From positions 932,380 through 996,379 of the forward strand of contig NZ_BBRF01000001.1 in NCBI RefSeq assembly GCF_000975135.1: a DNA stretch of 64,000 bases. Reading direction: 5' to 3'. The notes below the pieces were generated by a model that saw only the letters and a program-made list of their open reading frames with translations, ran no database searches and was not told where the DNA came from. The position numbers and the translations under genes were made by a program. Shown piece by piece: positions 18,985 through 27,558 of this stretch. Every line of letters begins with the position of its first letter. Within the stretch, counting starts at the first letter, position 1. Source of the stretch: Demequina aurantiaca (GTDB taxonomy: Bacteria; Actinomycetota; Actinomycetes; Actinomycetales; Demequinaceae).

Positions 18985-19623
18985 TTATTGGAGGCGGAAG
19001 ACGGCCGAGTCGCTCTCGATACCCTGCACCGTGAGCGCCGCGTTGTACGTGCCGGCACGGGGAGAGGCGCTGACCTCCTCACAGTCGGGAGCTGAACGCT
19101 TGCCGTTCCAGGTGACCGCGACGGTGTCCTCGGTGCCAGGCTCCAGCACCAGTTGCGTGGCGGCGACGGCCTCGTCCGCGGGGCAGTCGGTGGAGCTGTA
19201 GATGCGGTCCGAACCCGAGGTGATCAGCAACTCGGTGCCGTCGGCGGTGGTGTCGAGCAGGCATGGGCTCGAGCCATCCTGAGCCAGATCCACATCGAAC
19301 GTGACGGGCGAGCCGGCGGCTACATCAGCGGGATTTGCGGTGGTGGTGATGGTGAGGTCCTCGGGGCCGCACGCACGTGACGCGGCGGCTGCGTTCGCAG
19401 AAGCACTTGGATCCGGCGACGTTGTCGCGCCTGACGTGGGCGCGGGCGAGGTGGTGGCTGCATCAGAGGGCGTGGCCGCAGGGTCATTACTGCCGTCGGT
19501 CGCCTTGGCGACAATGAACCACACGAGGGCGATCAGAACCACAATTCCGATGCCCACGATGAGGCGTCGTTTCCAGTAGACCTCGGGCGGTTCCTCGCCG
19601 ATAGGGTTTCGCAGTCCGTCCAC
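18985..19623 (-). CDS. Single-span membrane protein with extracytoplasmic beta domain, unknown function
   Basis: 212 aa from a GTG at 19623 with GAGGAGGAG just upstream. It has a short cytoplasmic N-terminus, one membrane helix (21-39), a Ser/Thr/Pro/Ala linker to about residue 80 and a C-terminal ~130-residue domain with several strands and cysteines (CGPEDL, SPCLLD, TDCPAD, PDCEE) that could form disulfides outside the cell. The frame stays open upstream over mutY, which was not taken as coding. It resembles DUF4232-like secreted domains only in general character. It is convergent with radA and divergent from mutY. Confidence 0.75.
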   Translation of the reverse strand: MDGLRNPIGEEPPEVYWKRRLIVGIGIVVLIALVWFIVAKATDGSNDPAATPSDAATTSPAPTSGATTSPDPSASANAAAASRACGPEDLTITTTANPADVAAGSPVTFDVDLAQDGSSPCLLDTTADGTELLITSGSDRIYSSTDCPADEAVAATQLVLEPGTEDTVAVTWNGKRSAPDCEEVSASPRAGTYNAALTVQGIESDSAVFRLQ

Positions 19624-19680
19624 GACTCCTCCTCGCTCTCTCACTAACGGTAACCCGCGTGCGGCTGGAACAATGAAGCC

Positions 19681-20619
19681 ATGCCGAAGCCTCCGCAAGC
19701 CGCACCGCTCACCCGGGTGGCCCCACACGACGAGGCGATGGTTGAGGCCGTCATCGATTGGTTCGTGGCCGAGGCGCGCGACTTGCCCTGGCGGCGCGCC
19801 GACTGCACGCCATGGGGGGTGTTGGTCAGCGAGATTATGCTCCAGCAGACCCCCGTGGCACGGGTCGAGCCCGTATGGCGCGAGTGGATGCTGCGGTGGC
19901 CGACGCCAGCCGCACTCGCCGAGTCCACGCAGGCCGATGCCGTTCGGGCCTGGGGACGGCTGGGCTACCCCCGGCGCGCTCAGCGGCTGTGGGAATGCGC
20001 TCGCGTCATCGTCGAACGTCACGGCGGCGACGTGCCGGGCGCCGACCCTGACCTGGGTGAGGCCGAGCTGCTCGCCCTTCCCGGCATCGGCGACTACACG
20101 GCAGCCGCAGTGCGAGCCTTCGCGTTTGGCGAGCGAGCGGTGGTGCTGGATACGAATATTCGACGGGTCATCGGGCGCGCGTGGCACGGGCAGGCGCTCC
20201 CGGCTGCGCACCTGACCAAGCGGGAGCGGGATTTCGCCGCGGCGTTGGTTCCGGAGGTCGCGACAGAAGCGGTGGCTTGGAGTGCCGGGTCGATGGAACT
20301 CGGAGCCCTGGTGTGCACCGCGCGGGTTGCCCGTTGCGAGGAGTGCCCGCTGGCCACGGAGTGTGTGTGGCTGGCCGCGGGGAAGCCAGGTCTCGAGGAG
20401 GCACCCAAGCGCACCCAGGCGTGGCACGGCTCCGACCGCCAGGTTAGGGGGCGCGTGCTTGCGGTGCTGCGTGAGGCATCGGCGCCGGTGAACGTGACAG
20501 GGCTGGCCGTGCTGGAAGACGTCGAACCGGGACAACTCGACCGATGCATCGGCTCGCTGGTCGACGACCGTCTGATTGCCCTGGTAGACGAGCAAAAAGG
20601 CGCGTACGCCCTCGGGTGA
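19681..20619 (+). CDS. mutY: A/G-specific adenine glycosylase
   Basis: 312 aa. It removes adenine paired with 8-oxoguanine. Catalytic Glu51 lies in SEIMLQQTPVARV, the helix-hairpin-helix is LPGIGDYTAAAV (133-144), Asp157 is in LDTNIRRV, and the [4Fe-4S] cluster cysteines are C212, C219, C222 and C228 (C-x6-C-x2-C-x5-C). Start ATG 19681 fits the family length. The 3' end carries one arm of a terminator used by the convergent aldo/keto reductase gene. Confidence 0.95.
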   Translation: MPKPPQAAPLTRVAPHDEAMVEAVIDWFVAEARDLPWRRADCTPWGVLVSEIMLQQTPVARVEPVWREWMLRWPTPAALAESTQADAVRAWGRLGYPRRAQRLWECARVIVERHGGDVPGADPDLGEAELLALPGIGDYTAAAVRAFAFGERAVVLDTNIRRVIGRAWHGQALPAAHLTKRERDFAAALVPEVATEAVAWSAGSMELGALVCTARVARCEECPLATECVWLAAGKPGLEEAPKRTQAWHGSDRQVRGRVLAVLREASAPVNVTGLAVLEDVEPGQLDRCIGSLVDDRLIALVDEQKGAYALG

Positions 20620-20634
20620 GGGCGCACGCGCCTT
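20597..20634 (-). terminator. Rho-independent terminator of the aldo/keto reductase, embedded in the mutY 3' end
   Basis: A 17-bp stem (20597-20613 with 20618-20634, one wobble pair) and a 4-nt loop. On the minus strand it is followed by five Ts, as expected for a terminator of the gene ending at 20650. One arm is coding sequence of the last codons of mutY. Confidence 0.75.
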
Positions 20635-20649
20635 GAGGCTTGCTCTGGG

Positions 20650-21663
20650 TTAGCCGCGCTGCGTGCCGTGGACGGCGTACGGCTCGATGGCGGCGATCTC
20701 GTCGTCGGTGAGCGGGTCGAATGACAGTGCGCCAACGGTGTCGCGCAGCTGAGCGACGGAGGACGCGCCCACCAGAGCCGATGTCACGCGGTCGCCGCGT
20801 AGCACCCACTGAACGGCCATCTGCGCGAGCGTCTGACCGCGGCCCTCCGCGATCTCGTTGAGCGCACGGGTGCGCTCGAGGTACGTCTCGCTGATCTGCT
20901 TCTCGGATAGGAACTGCGAGTGAGTCGCACGCGAGCCTTCGGGGACGCCCTTCAGGTAGCGGTTGGTCAGCATGCCCTGCGCGAGCGGGGAGAACACGAT
21001 CGATCCCACGCCCTCCGCCTCGAGTACATCGAGCAGGCCCTTGTCCGGGGTGCGCTCGTACATGTTGTACGGGAACTGGTGGATCAGCATCGGCGTGCCG
21101 AGGTGACGCAGGATCCGGATGGCCTCGAGGGTGTCCTCGGGACCGTAGTTCGAGATGCCCGCGTAGAGGGCCTTGCCCGACCGCACCGCGGCGTCGAGCG
21201 CCATCATCGACTCCTCGATGGGGGTGTCGGGGTCTGGGCGGTGGTGGTAGAAAATGTCGACGTAGTCGAGCCCCATGCGGGTCAGCGACTGGTCGAGTGA
21301 GGCGAGTAGCGACTTGCGCGAGCCCCACTCGCCGTAAGGGCCGGGCCACATGTAGTAGCCGGCCTTGGTGCTGACCAGGATCTCGTCCCTGTATGGCTTG
21401 AGGTCTGACGCGAACACACGGCCAAAGTTCTCCTCGGCGCTGCCCGCCGGAGGGCCGTAGTTGTTGGCCAGGTCGATGTGCGTGATGCCCTGGTCGAATG
21501 CGTCCAGGATGATATCGCGTTGGGTGTCTAGAGCGTTGGCTCCCCCGAAGTTCTGCCACAGGCCCAGGCTCACGCCGGGAAGGCGGATTCCGGACTTGCC
21601 GCAGCGGCGGTAGCTCATGGTGTCGTAGCGGGCCTCGCTGGCCACATGGGGTGTGTGAGTCAT
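20650..21663 (-). CDS. Aldo/keto reductase (YghZ/L-glyceraldehyde-3-phosphate reductase type)
   Basis: 337 aa TIM-barrel reductase. It begins with the ARYDTMSYRRCGKSGIRLPG segment typical of this group; the catalytic tetrad is visible as D60-region ITHIDLANNYGPP (Asp and Tyr), a Lys in VSTKAG and His in DIFYHHRPD. NADPH is the expected cofactor. E. coli YghZ reduces L-glyceraldehyde 3-phosphate and methylglyoxal; the physiological substrate here is not known. Single gene with its own terminator. Confidence 0.9.
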   Translation of the reverse strand: MTHTPHVASEARYDTMSYRRCGKSGIRLPGVSLGLWQNFGGANALDTQRDIILDAFDQGITHIDLANNYGPPAGSAEENFGRVFASDLKPYRDEILVSTKAGYYMWPGPYGEWGSRKSLLASLDQSLTRMGLDYVDIFYHHRPDPDTPIEESMMALDAAVRSGKALYAGISNYGPEDTLEAIRILRHLGTPMLIHQFPYNMYERTPDKGLLDVLEAEGVGSIVFSPLAQGMLTNRYLKGVPEGSRATHSQFLSEKQISETYLERTRALNEIAEGRGQTLAQMAVQWVLRGDRVTSALVGASSVAQLRDTVGALSFDPLTDDEIAAIEPYAVHGTQRG

Positions 21664-21798
21664 GTTGCCCAGCCTATTGTGTCGAAGATTTGATCGCTAA
21701 CCACCTGGTAGGAAACGCGACTCGGCGAAGGGGAATTCTGCGTCCGTGACTGCGTTGGACATTAGGTGAGACGACACTTCAATAGGGATGGATGCTGA

Positions 21799-22176
21799 AT
21801 GAATATCGCACTTTGGATCGCCGCCGCTCTCGTGGCCGTAGCGTTCGTCATGGCCGGCGCCATGAAACTGTCTAAGGGAAAGAAGTCCGAAGGCGAGATG
21901 GCCTGGATGAGGCACTTCTCTGACGCGCAGGTACGAGGCATTGGCGCGGTTGAGATCCTCGGTGGATTGGGGCTGATCCTGCCGGCTGTGACAGGAATTG
22001 CCGTGATCCTGGTGCCTATCGCAGCGACCGGACTGCTCATCACAATGATCGGTGCTGTAGTTGTACATGCGAAGGATGGCGACCCCCTCAAGGCCTTCGC
22101 GCCCAGCATCGTGCTTGGTGCCCTCGCCTTGTTTGTGGCCGTAGGTCGCTTCTGGATTGTCCTCTTCGGAGGCTAG
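21799..22176 (+). CDS. DoxX-family small membrane protein
   Basis: 125 aa with four hydrophobic helices, starting at residue 1, about 50, 70 and 100. The AAALVAVAFVMAGAMKLSKGK start and the later GAVEILGGLGLILP segment are typical of the DoxX/DoxX-like group. The function of these proteins is poorly defined (quinone-linked or redox roles in some). It stands alone, 135 bp from the aldo/keto reductase start, and its stop is just upstream of the first inverted-repeat element. Confidence 0.85.
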   Translation: MNIALWIAAALVAVAFVMAGAMKLSKGKKSEGEMAWMRHFSDAQVRGIGAVEILGGLGLILPAVTGIAVILVPIAATGLLITMIGAVVVHAKDGDPLKAFAPSIVLGALALFVAVGRFWIVLFGG

Positions 22177-22197
22177 CCCGGCTACCCCCTATCTCCC

Positions 22198-22249
22198 GCG
22201 CTTACATCTGGGCCCAAAATCGAGGGATTCTGGGCCCAAATGTAAGCGC
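22198..22249. repeat. Hairpin element A (19-bp stem, 14-nt loop) upstream of the DUF559 gene
   Basis: Arm 22198-22216 pairs with 22231-22249 with a single wobble; the core word GCTTACATCTGG is shared with element B at 23255. It begins 22 bp after the DoxX stop and could also act as its terminator. Confidence 0.8.
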
Positions 22250-22323
22250 AGGAGTTGGTGGGGCTATCCACAGATTGATGTGCAGCCGCATCGCACGTGA
22301 CTTCCACGTGGTGGAGTCGTGGC

Positions 22324-23247
22324 ATGGCACTACCTCTTCACCTTGACGAGCCGACGACGGTGAGCGAGTATCTCGACCGCGTACGCGCTCCTTGTCGACG
22401 ATCAGATCTCGAGAGCGAGTGGTCTAAGCACCGCGTGAGAGCTGCGTTGCACAGTGGCGACGCCGTAGCCCTGCTGCCTGGTCTGATCGTTGCACGAGCA
22501 CACGTGCAAAATCCCACCGTGAGAGCCCAGGCGATCAGCGCTTGGTGCCACCGCGCCGTCGTGACGGGGCAACTGGCACTGCACCTTGAACGGTCCGAGT
22601 TGGCTGCACCCGAGATTGCGGATGTCCTGATCGAGCGGCCCTATACCGTGAGAGCCCCGGATTGGATCCGCGTGCGGTCGGTCGCCGAACTACCGCCAAG
22701 TCGTGTTCGCAACCTGGTGCGCCTGGCCACGCCCGCCCATGCGCTGGTTGACGCGTGGCGTGCCGCGCATCCGCGTGATCGCAGGTCAACCTTCTACGAG
22801 GCGATGTGGGAGCGATGCTGCTCTGTCGCTCGTCTGTTCGAAGCACTCGAATGGGCACCACGAGTCCCCGAACGAAGGACGCTTCTACACCTCGTCGCAC
22901 ACTTTGCGCGGGGTGCGACGTCACCGCTTGAGGTGCTCGCACGGAACGAGGTGTTCACAGGTGCTGATTTTGCGAAGCTTGAGTGGCAAGCAGAGATCAC
23001 TACCAGTGGCCGACGTCGAGTCGCGGACGCCCTTCATCGAGAAGCACGTGTCTTGATCGAACTCGATGGCGAGGCCTTTCATGGCTCGGCAAAGGCGCGT
23101 CGGGCGGATCGTGAGCGCGACGTCGAGCTCGCCGCAGCCGGCTATCTCACTTTGCGCTTTGGTTGGCGTGACCTTCACGACAGGCCCTCGTGGTGCCGCG
23201 ACAGGGTTCGCCGAGTCCTCAAGACCCGTCTCGACGATGCTCGCTAA
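22324..23247 (+). CDS. DUF559 (Vsr-like PD-(D/E)xK) protein with AbiEi-like N-terminal region
   Basis: 307 aa from the ATG at 22324 with GGAG seven bases upstream. The N-terminal part (about 10-110) resembles the helical/winged region of AbiEi-type antitoxin-domain proteins. The C-terminal 110 residues match DUF559, a relative of very-short-patch repair nucleases: S200-P-L-E203, VADAL with Asp235, IELDG with Glu247 and Asp249, then the R-A-D-x-x-R-D helix and RFGWRDL. The catalytic set looks intact. The gene reads noticeably less GC-rich than its neighbours and is bracketed by two related hairpins, which hints at a mobile or selfish unit. Substrate and partner are unknown; no separate toxin gene is adjacent. 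Confidence 0.8.
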   Translation: MALPLHLDEPTTVSEYLDRVRAPCRRSDLESEWSKHRVRAALHSGDAVALLPGLIVARAHVQNPTVRAQAISAWCHRAVVTGQLALHLERSELAAPEIADVLIERPYTVRAPDWIRVRSVAELPPSRVRNLVRLATPAHALVDAWRAAHPRDRRSTFYEAMWERCCSVARLFEALEWAPRVPERRTLLHLVAHFARGATSPLEVLARNEVFTGADFAKLEWQAEITTSGRRRVADALHREARVLIELDGEAFHGSAKARRADRERDVELAAAGYLTLRFGWRDLHDRPSWCRDRVRRVLKTRLDDAR

Positions 23248-23254
23248 CCCCTGC

Positions 23255-23302
23255 GCTTACATCTGGTCGCAAAACTCGTCAGTTTTTCGCCCAGATGTAA
23301 GC
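23255..23302. repeat. Hairpin element B (21-bp stem, 2 mismatches, 6-nt loop) downstream of the DUF559 gene
   Basis: Arm 23255-23275 pairs with 23282-23302. The outer 12 bp GCTTACATCTGG are perfect and identical to element A, and the inner parts differ. It begins seven bases after the DUF559 stop. Bases 23303-23444 contain no gene that I can support. Confidence 0.8.
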
Positions 23303-23444
23303 ATAGGAGGAGAGCTGGTGGGGGGCGTCTCACCGATGGGGGCGCGGGCGCGGAAGTTGGCGCGGGCTCCGGCGCGGAACGGCAAGTCTCGCCACCAGAA
23401 TCGGCCAGGTCTACCGCCAGACGGCCGATGCCGTCGCCCGGCAA

Positions 23445-23486
23445 CGCGAAGGGCCCCACCTCCGTCTGGAGATGGGGCCCTTCGCG
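23445..23486 (-). terminator. Terminator hairpin of clpC
   Basis: A 19-bp stem (23445-23463 with 23468-23486, one wobble) and loop GTCT, starting 14 bp after the clpC stop. The T-tract is weak. Confidence 0.65.
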
Positions 23487-23499
23487 GAACTAAGACTTG

Positions 23500-26070
23500 C
23501 TATTCGCCGGTGCCCTTGGGAACGTCTTCACCTTCGTGAGGACCGTCGCCCGCGAGCTCCGAGGACGCTCCGACCGGAGCGTGCTCGATCGTCATGGGGC
23601 CACCCGTGATGTCGTCCTTGTCGAGGCCCTCGAACGTGAACTCCGCGGTGGAACCCTCGCCCTTGACGTCGACGCGCACGATCTGCCCTGCAGTGAGTTC
23701 GCCGAACAGGATCTTCTCCGACAGGGCATCCTCGAGCTCGCGCTGCAAGGCGCGGCGCAGGGGTCGAGCACCGAGGACGGGGTCGTAACCCTTCACCGCG
23801 AGCAACTGCTTTGCGGCGTCCGTGAGCTCGATACCCATGTCCTTGTCTTGCATGCGGATGTCCAACTTGGCGACCATGAGGTCGACGATCTGCACGATCT
23901 CCTGCTGTGTGAGCTGCGGGAAGACCACCACGTTGTCCACGCGGTTGAGGAACTCAGGCTTGAAGTGATCCTTCAGCTTGGTGTTCACCAGCTTGGTCAT
24001 CTCTTCGTAGCTCTGTCCACCCTCTGTCGCGACCGAGAATCCCGTGGCCTGACGACGCGAGATCGCGTCGGCACCGAGGTTGGTGGTCATGATGATGATG
24101 GTGTTCTTGAAGTTGACCTCGCGACCCTGAGCATCGGTCAACTTGCCGTCTTCCAGGATCTGGAGAAGTGAGTTGAAGATGTCCGGGTGGGCCTTCTCGA
24201 CCTCGTCGAACAGGACCACGGAGAACGGCTTGCGGCGGACCTTCTCGGTCAGCTGGCCACCCTCTTCGAAGCCCACGTATCCGGGAGGGGCACCGAACAG
24301 TCGAGCGACCGTGTGCTTCTCTCCGTACTCGGACATATCGAGGCTGATGAGCGAGCTCTCGTCGCCGAACAGGAACTCGGCGAGCGCCTTGGCCAACTCC
24401 GTCTTACCGACACCGGTAGGACCGGCGAAGATGAACGAGCCACCGGGACGCTTGGGGTCCTTCAGGCCTGCACGAGTACGACGAATGGCCTGAGACAGCA
24501 CCTTGACGGCCTGGCTCTGGCCGATGACGCGCTTGCCCAGTTCGCCTTCCATCTGGAGGAGACGCGAGGACTCGTCGGAGGAGACGCGGGCCACGGGAAC
24601 ACCCGTGGACATGGCGAGCACCTCGGCAATGAGCTCTTCGTCAACGACTGCGGCGACGTCGAGGTCGCCTGACTTCCAGGCCTCCTCCTTCTCGGAGCGC
24701 TCCTCGGTGAGGCGGCGCTCCACGTCACGCAGCGACGCTGCCTTCTCGAAGTCCTGCTCGTCGATCGCGGATTCCTTGTCGCGGCGGACGTTGGCGATCT
24801 TGTCGTCAAGGTCTCGCAGCTCGGGAGGTGACGTCATGCGACGGATGCGCAGGCGCGCGCCCGCCTCATCGATGAGGTCGATCGCCTTGTCTGGCAGGAA
24901 GCGGTCGGAGATGTAGCGGTCTGCCATCTGAGCCGCGGCCACGATCGCGTCGTCCGTGATCGTGACGCGGTGGAACGCTTCGTAGCGATCGCGCAGCCCC
25001 TTGAGGATCTCGATCGCGTGAGCGAGCTCCGGCTCGGGAACCTGGATCGGCTGGAAGCGACGCTCGAGTGCGGCATCCTTCTCGATGTGCTTGCGGTACT
25101 CGTCGAGCGTGGTGGCGCCAATGGTCTGGAGTTCACCTCGTGCCAGCATCGGCTTCAAAATCGAGGCTGCGTCAATCGCGCCCTCGGCGGCACCCGCACC
25201 CACCAGGGTGTGGATCTCGTCAATGAACAGGATGATGTCCCCGCGAGTGCGGATCTCCTTGAGGACCTTCTTGAGGCGCTCCTCGAAGTCACCGCGGTAG
25301 CGCGAACCAGCCACGAGCGAACCGAGGTCGAGCGTGTAGAGGTGCTTGTCCTTCAGCGTCTCCGGCACGTCGCCGCGCACGATCGCCTGGGCCAGACCCT
25401 CGACCACGGCGGTCTTGCCGACACCGGGCTCGCCAATCAAAACAGGGTTGTTCTTGGTACGGCGCGACAGCACCTGCATCACGCGCTCCATGATGAGCTC
25501 GCGGCCCACGACGGGGTCGAGCTTGCCCTCGCGCGCGGCCTGCGTGTAGTTGCGGCCAAACTGGTCGAGGACCGTCGAGCCGGCAGGGGTGCCCTCCGCT
25601 GGGCCGCCACCGGCGGTCGCGGGCTCCTTGCCCTCGTAGCCGGACAGCAGCTGGATGACCTGCTGACGCACGCCACCGAGGTCTGCTCCAAGCTTGCCGA
25701 GCACCTGGGCTGCGACGCCCTCACCCTCGCGGATGAGACCGAGCAGAATGTGCTCGGTTCCGATGTAGTTGTGGCCGAGCTGCAGCGCCTCGCGCAGTGA
25801 CAACTCGAGTACCTTCTTGGCGCGAGGCGTAAAGGGGATGTGACCGGAGGGAGCGTGTGAGCCCTCGCCGATGATCTCCTGCACCTGCTCGCGCACGCCG
25901 TTGAGGCTGATGTCCATGGCCTCGAGTGCCTTGGCTGCGACGCCTTCGCCCTCGCGGACGAGGCCGAGCAGGATGTGCTCCGTGCCGATGTAGTTGTGGT
26001 TGAGCATGCGCGCCTCTTCTTGGGCGAGCACCACTACACGTCGGGCCCGATCGGTAAACCGTTCGAACAT
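23500..26070 (-). CDS. clpC: ATP-dependent Clp protease ATP-binding subunit ClpC
   Basis: 856 aa AAA+ unfoldase. Two N-terminal Clp_N repeats (about 1-145) bind adaptors and substrates; the first ATPase has GEPGVGKTA, a UVR-type middle coiled coil follows near 420-460, and the second ATPase has GPTGVGKTE. It feeds substrates to ClpP. The start is the ATG at 26070, six bases after AAGGAGG; the ATG two codons upstream touches the ribosome site and is less likely. A ClgR-like box lies about 100 bp upstream. Confidence 0.96.
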   Translation of the reverse strand: MFERFTDRARRVVVLAQEEARMLNHNYIGTEHILLGLVREGEGVAAKALEAMDISLNGVREQVQEIIGEGSHAPSGHIPFTPRAKKVLELSLREALQLGHNYIGTEHILLGLIREGEGVAAQVLGKLGADLGGVRQQVIQLLSGYEGKEPATAGGGPAEGTPAGSTVLDQFGRNYTQAAREGKLDPVVGRELIMERVMQVLSRRTKNNPVLIGEPGVGKTAVVEGLAQAIVRGDVPETLKDKHLYTLDLGSLVAGSRYRGDFEERLKKVLKEIRTRGDIILFIDEIHTLVGAGAAEGAIDAASILKPMLARGELQTIGATTLDEYRKHIEKDAALERRFQPIQVPEPELAHAIEILKGLRDRYEAFHRVTITDDAIVAAAQMADRYISDRFLPDKAIDLIDEAGARLRIRRMTSPPELRDLDDKIANVRRDKESAIDEQDFEKAASLRDVERRLTEERSEKEEAWKSGDLDVAAVVDEELIAEVLAMSTGVPVARVSSDESSRLLQMEGELGKRVIGQSQAVKVLSQAIRRTRAGLKDPKRPGGSFIFAGPTGVGKTELAKALAEFLFGDESSLISLDMSEYGEKHTVARLFGAPPGYVGFEEGGQLTEKVRRKPFSVVLFDEVEKAHPDIFNSLLQILEDGKLTDAQGREVNFKNTIIIMTTNLGADAISRRQATGFSVATEGGQSYEEMTKLVNTKLKDHFKPEFLNRVDNVVVFPQLTQQEIVQIVDLMVAKLDIRMQDKDMGIELTDAAKQLLAVKGYDPVLGARPLRRALQRELEDALSEKILFGELTAGQIVRVDVKGEGSTAEFTFEGLDKDDITGGPMTIEHAPVGASSELAGDGPHEGEDVPKGTGE

Positions 26071-26167
26071 TTTCATCCTCCTTCGTCGTCCGGCGGGTGC
26101 CGGGGTCTCCACAGTCACCTGTGGTGTTGCAACCAGGCTAACCACGGTCAGGGGGTGGTTATTGCGA

Positions 26168-26186
26168 TGTTCGCCAGGGGCGTGAC
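26168..26186. promoter_or_regulatory. Possible ClgR-type operator upstream of clpC
   Basis: An imperfect palindrome centred on CGCC-AGG-GGCG (26172-26182) resembles the CGC-N5-6-GCG pattern bound by ClgR in corynebacteria and mycobacteria, the known activator of clpC. The match to the outer positions is partial. Bases 26071-26293 otherwise hold only the clpC leader. Confidence 0.3.
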
Positions 26187-26293
26187 AACCGTGACCTGGC
26201 CGACACACTGCCGCTCAGCCCCTTGACATCGCTGCAGCGCGCCGATGCTCGCGCGGGGGCTTCCTGAAAGGCCGCCTGCTGGCCGCCACGCGA

Positions 26294-26896
26294 TTAGAAG
26301 CCGAGCTCCTTGCGCTTGTCGCGTACATCGTTGCCTTGGCGCCGGACAAAGCCTTTCCAAAACCCCAGGTGCAGGCGCTTGGTGGACGCGACGATTTTCT
26401 CCCATTCGGCACGCTCCGCATTTGACGCGAAGGGCTGAGGGGACTCGCGAGCAATGGCTTGTGGATCCTCTGCCAGTAAAGCAAAGAGTGAACTCCTGAG
26501 CTGTCTAGGACTCACCCGCAATGCGTTGAGCAGCGTGAGAACTGCTGGATCGGACGTCGCGAGACTGGCCACTGCTAAATGGCCAGTACAGATGTCCTGA
26601 TGCCCACTGAAGGCGGCTTCTTCCAGAGCCGAGTAGAGAACTTTCCGCAGCGGCTTGCTGAAGGCCATTGGAGGATGGATTTCGTGACATTCACCAGCGT
26701 CAATGCCCAGAAGGGGGCGGAAAGCTGGGTATTCGACGCCGAAAGTAGCGAATGCGCGAGCCGCGACGTAATGCGGTTCGCGCGCGCTGGCCGCGAGCAA
26801 GTGCACGGGTTGAATAGTGTCAGCATTGCTGTGCACAGCAATGGCTCTGGCGACCTCTAGTGACTCCAGCGCGGACTGCGTGTAGCGATTGATCAT
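26294..26896 (-). CDS. Free-standing Clp N-terminal domain protein
   Basis: 200 aa from the ATG at 26896, consisting of two Clp_N-type repeats (about 1-75 and 76-145, each with an LLA/HLAVASL motif) and a charged C-terminal tail, with no ATPase. The segment YTQSALESLEVARAIAVHSN parallels the start of ClpC. It lies upstream of clpC on the same strand and may be cotranscribed. By analogy such proteins could compete for ClpC adaptors or substrates. Its composition is less GC-rich than clpC, so recent transfer or relaxed constraint is possible. Confidence 0.7.
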   Translation of the reverse strand: MINRYTQSALESLEVARAIAVHSNADTIQPVHLLAASAREPHYVAARAFATFGVEYPAFRPLLGIDAGECHEIHPPMAFSKPLRKVLYSALEEAAFSGHQDICTGHLAVASLATSDPAVLTLLNALRVSPRQLRSSLFALLAEDPQAIARESPQPFASNAERAEWEKIVASTKRLHLGFWKGFVRRQGNDVRDKRKELGF

Positions 26897-26958
26897 GCTC
26901 CAACCCTCGTCGCTGGTAGGCCCCCACAATAGCCGGGAGGGAGGGGGTGAGCGGCGCC

Positions 26959-27069
26959 CTACGCGTGGTGCCGGCGGGCGCGTCGGGTGCGCAGCTTCTG
27001 GCGCCAAGGCTCGGGAAACAGAAATCCAGCGATGGCGTCGGAGACGCTCGCCAGTGCCTCAAGGATCAT
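26959..27069 (-). CDS. Small protein, 36 aa, translationally coupled to dtd
   Basis: An ATG one base after the dtd stop, with GGAGG six bases upstream lying in the last dtd codons. The predicted peptide begins MILEALASVSDAIAGFLFPE and ends in a very basic stretch (RQKLRTRRARRHH), a short amphipathic or hydrophobic helix plus a cationic tail. The good ribosome site and exact coupling are the only support; I do not recognise a family. Confidence 0.4.
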   Translation of the reverse strand: MILEALASVSDAIAGFLFPEPWRQKLRTRRARRHHA

Positions 27070-27070
27070 G

Positions 27071-27496
27071 TCAGGCCTCCACGATGATGGTGATGGGTCC
27101 GTCGTTGACGAGCTCCACATCCATGTGGGCACCAAACACACCCGTGCCTACACACAGACTACGCTCGCGCAGCGCATTCGTCACGGCTTCCACCAGTGGT
27201 TCAGCCACGGGACCGGGTGCGGCGCCGTTCCACGAAGGCCGACGGCCCTTCCTCACGTCGGCGTACAGCGTGAACTGACTCACCACGATGATGGGCGCGT
27301 TAACGTCGGTCGCGGACTTTTCGTCGTCCAAGATGCGCAGTTCGGCGATCTTGCGCGCGATCACCTCGACCTGCTCGGGACCGTCTCCGTGAGTCACGCC
27401 CACGAGGGCGACGATTCCCTGCCGGGTGAACTGTGCGGTGACTGCGCCATCGACGGTCACCGATGCGCGAGACGCCCGCTGTAGCACGGCCTTCAC
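27071..27496 (-). CDS. dtd: D-aminoacyl-tRNA deacylase
   Basis: 141 aa, standard length. It hydrolyses D-amino acids (and glycine) from mischarged tRNAs. The N-terminal RASRASVTVDG, the active-site strand VVSQFTLYADVRKGRRPSW and the Gly-Pro motif NDGPITI near the C-terminus are all present. Confidence 0.95.
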   Translation of the reverse strand: MKAVLQRASRASVTVDGAVTAQFTRQGIVALVGVTHGDGPEQVEVIARKIAELRILDDEKSATDVNAPIIVVSQFTLYADVRKGRRPSWNGAAPGPVAEPLVEAVTNALRERSLCVGTGVFGAHMDVELVNDGPITIIVEA

Positions 27497-27558
27497 GAGC
27501 GGCCGATGCTGGGGCGGGATGCGTGCGGATTAGTCACGTGGGGCGGGGGACCAGGGGG

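Noticed and set aside
18985-20595. Extended 536-codon frame joining the small membrane protein with sequence over mutY
   Set aside because: The N-terminal two thirds are antisense of mutY; the GTG at 19623 has a strong ribosome site and begins a normal membrane protein.
22198-22249. Hairpin A as no more than the DoxX terminator
   Set aside because: It may terminate DoxX, but the same arm recurs after the next gene and no T-run follows, so termination alone does not explain it.
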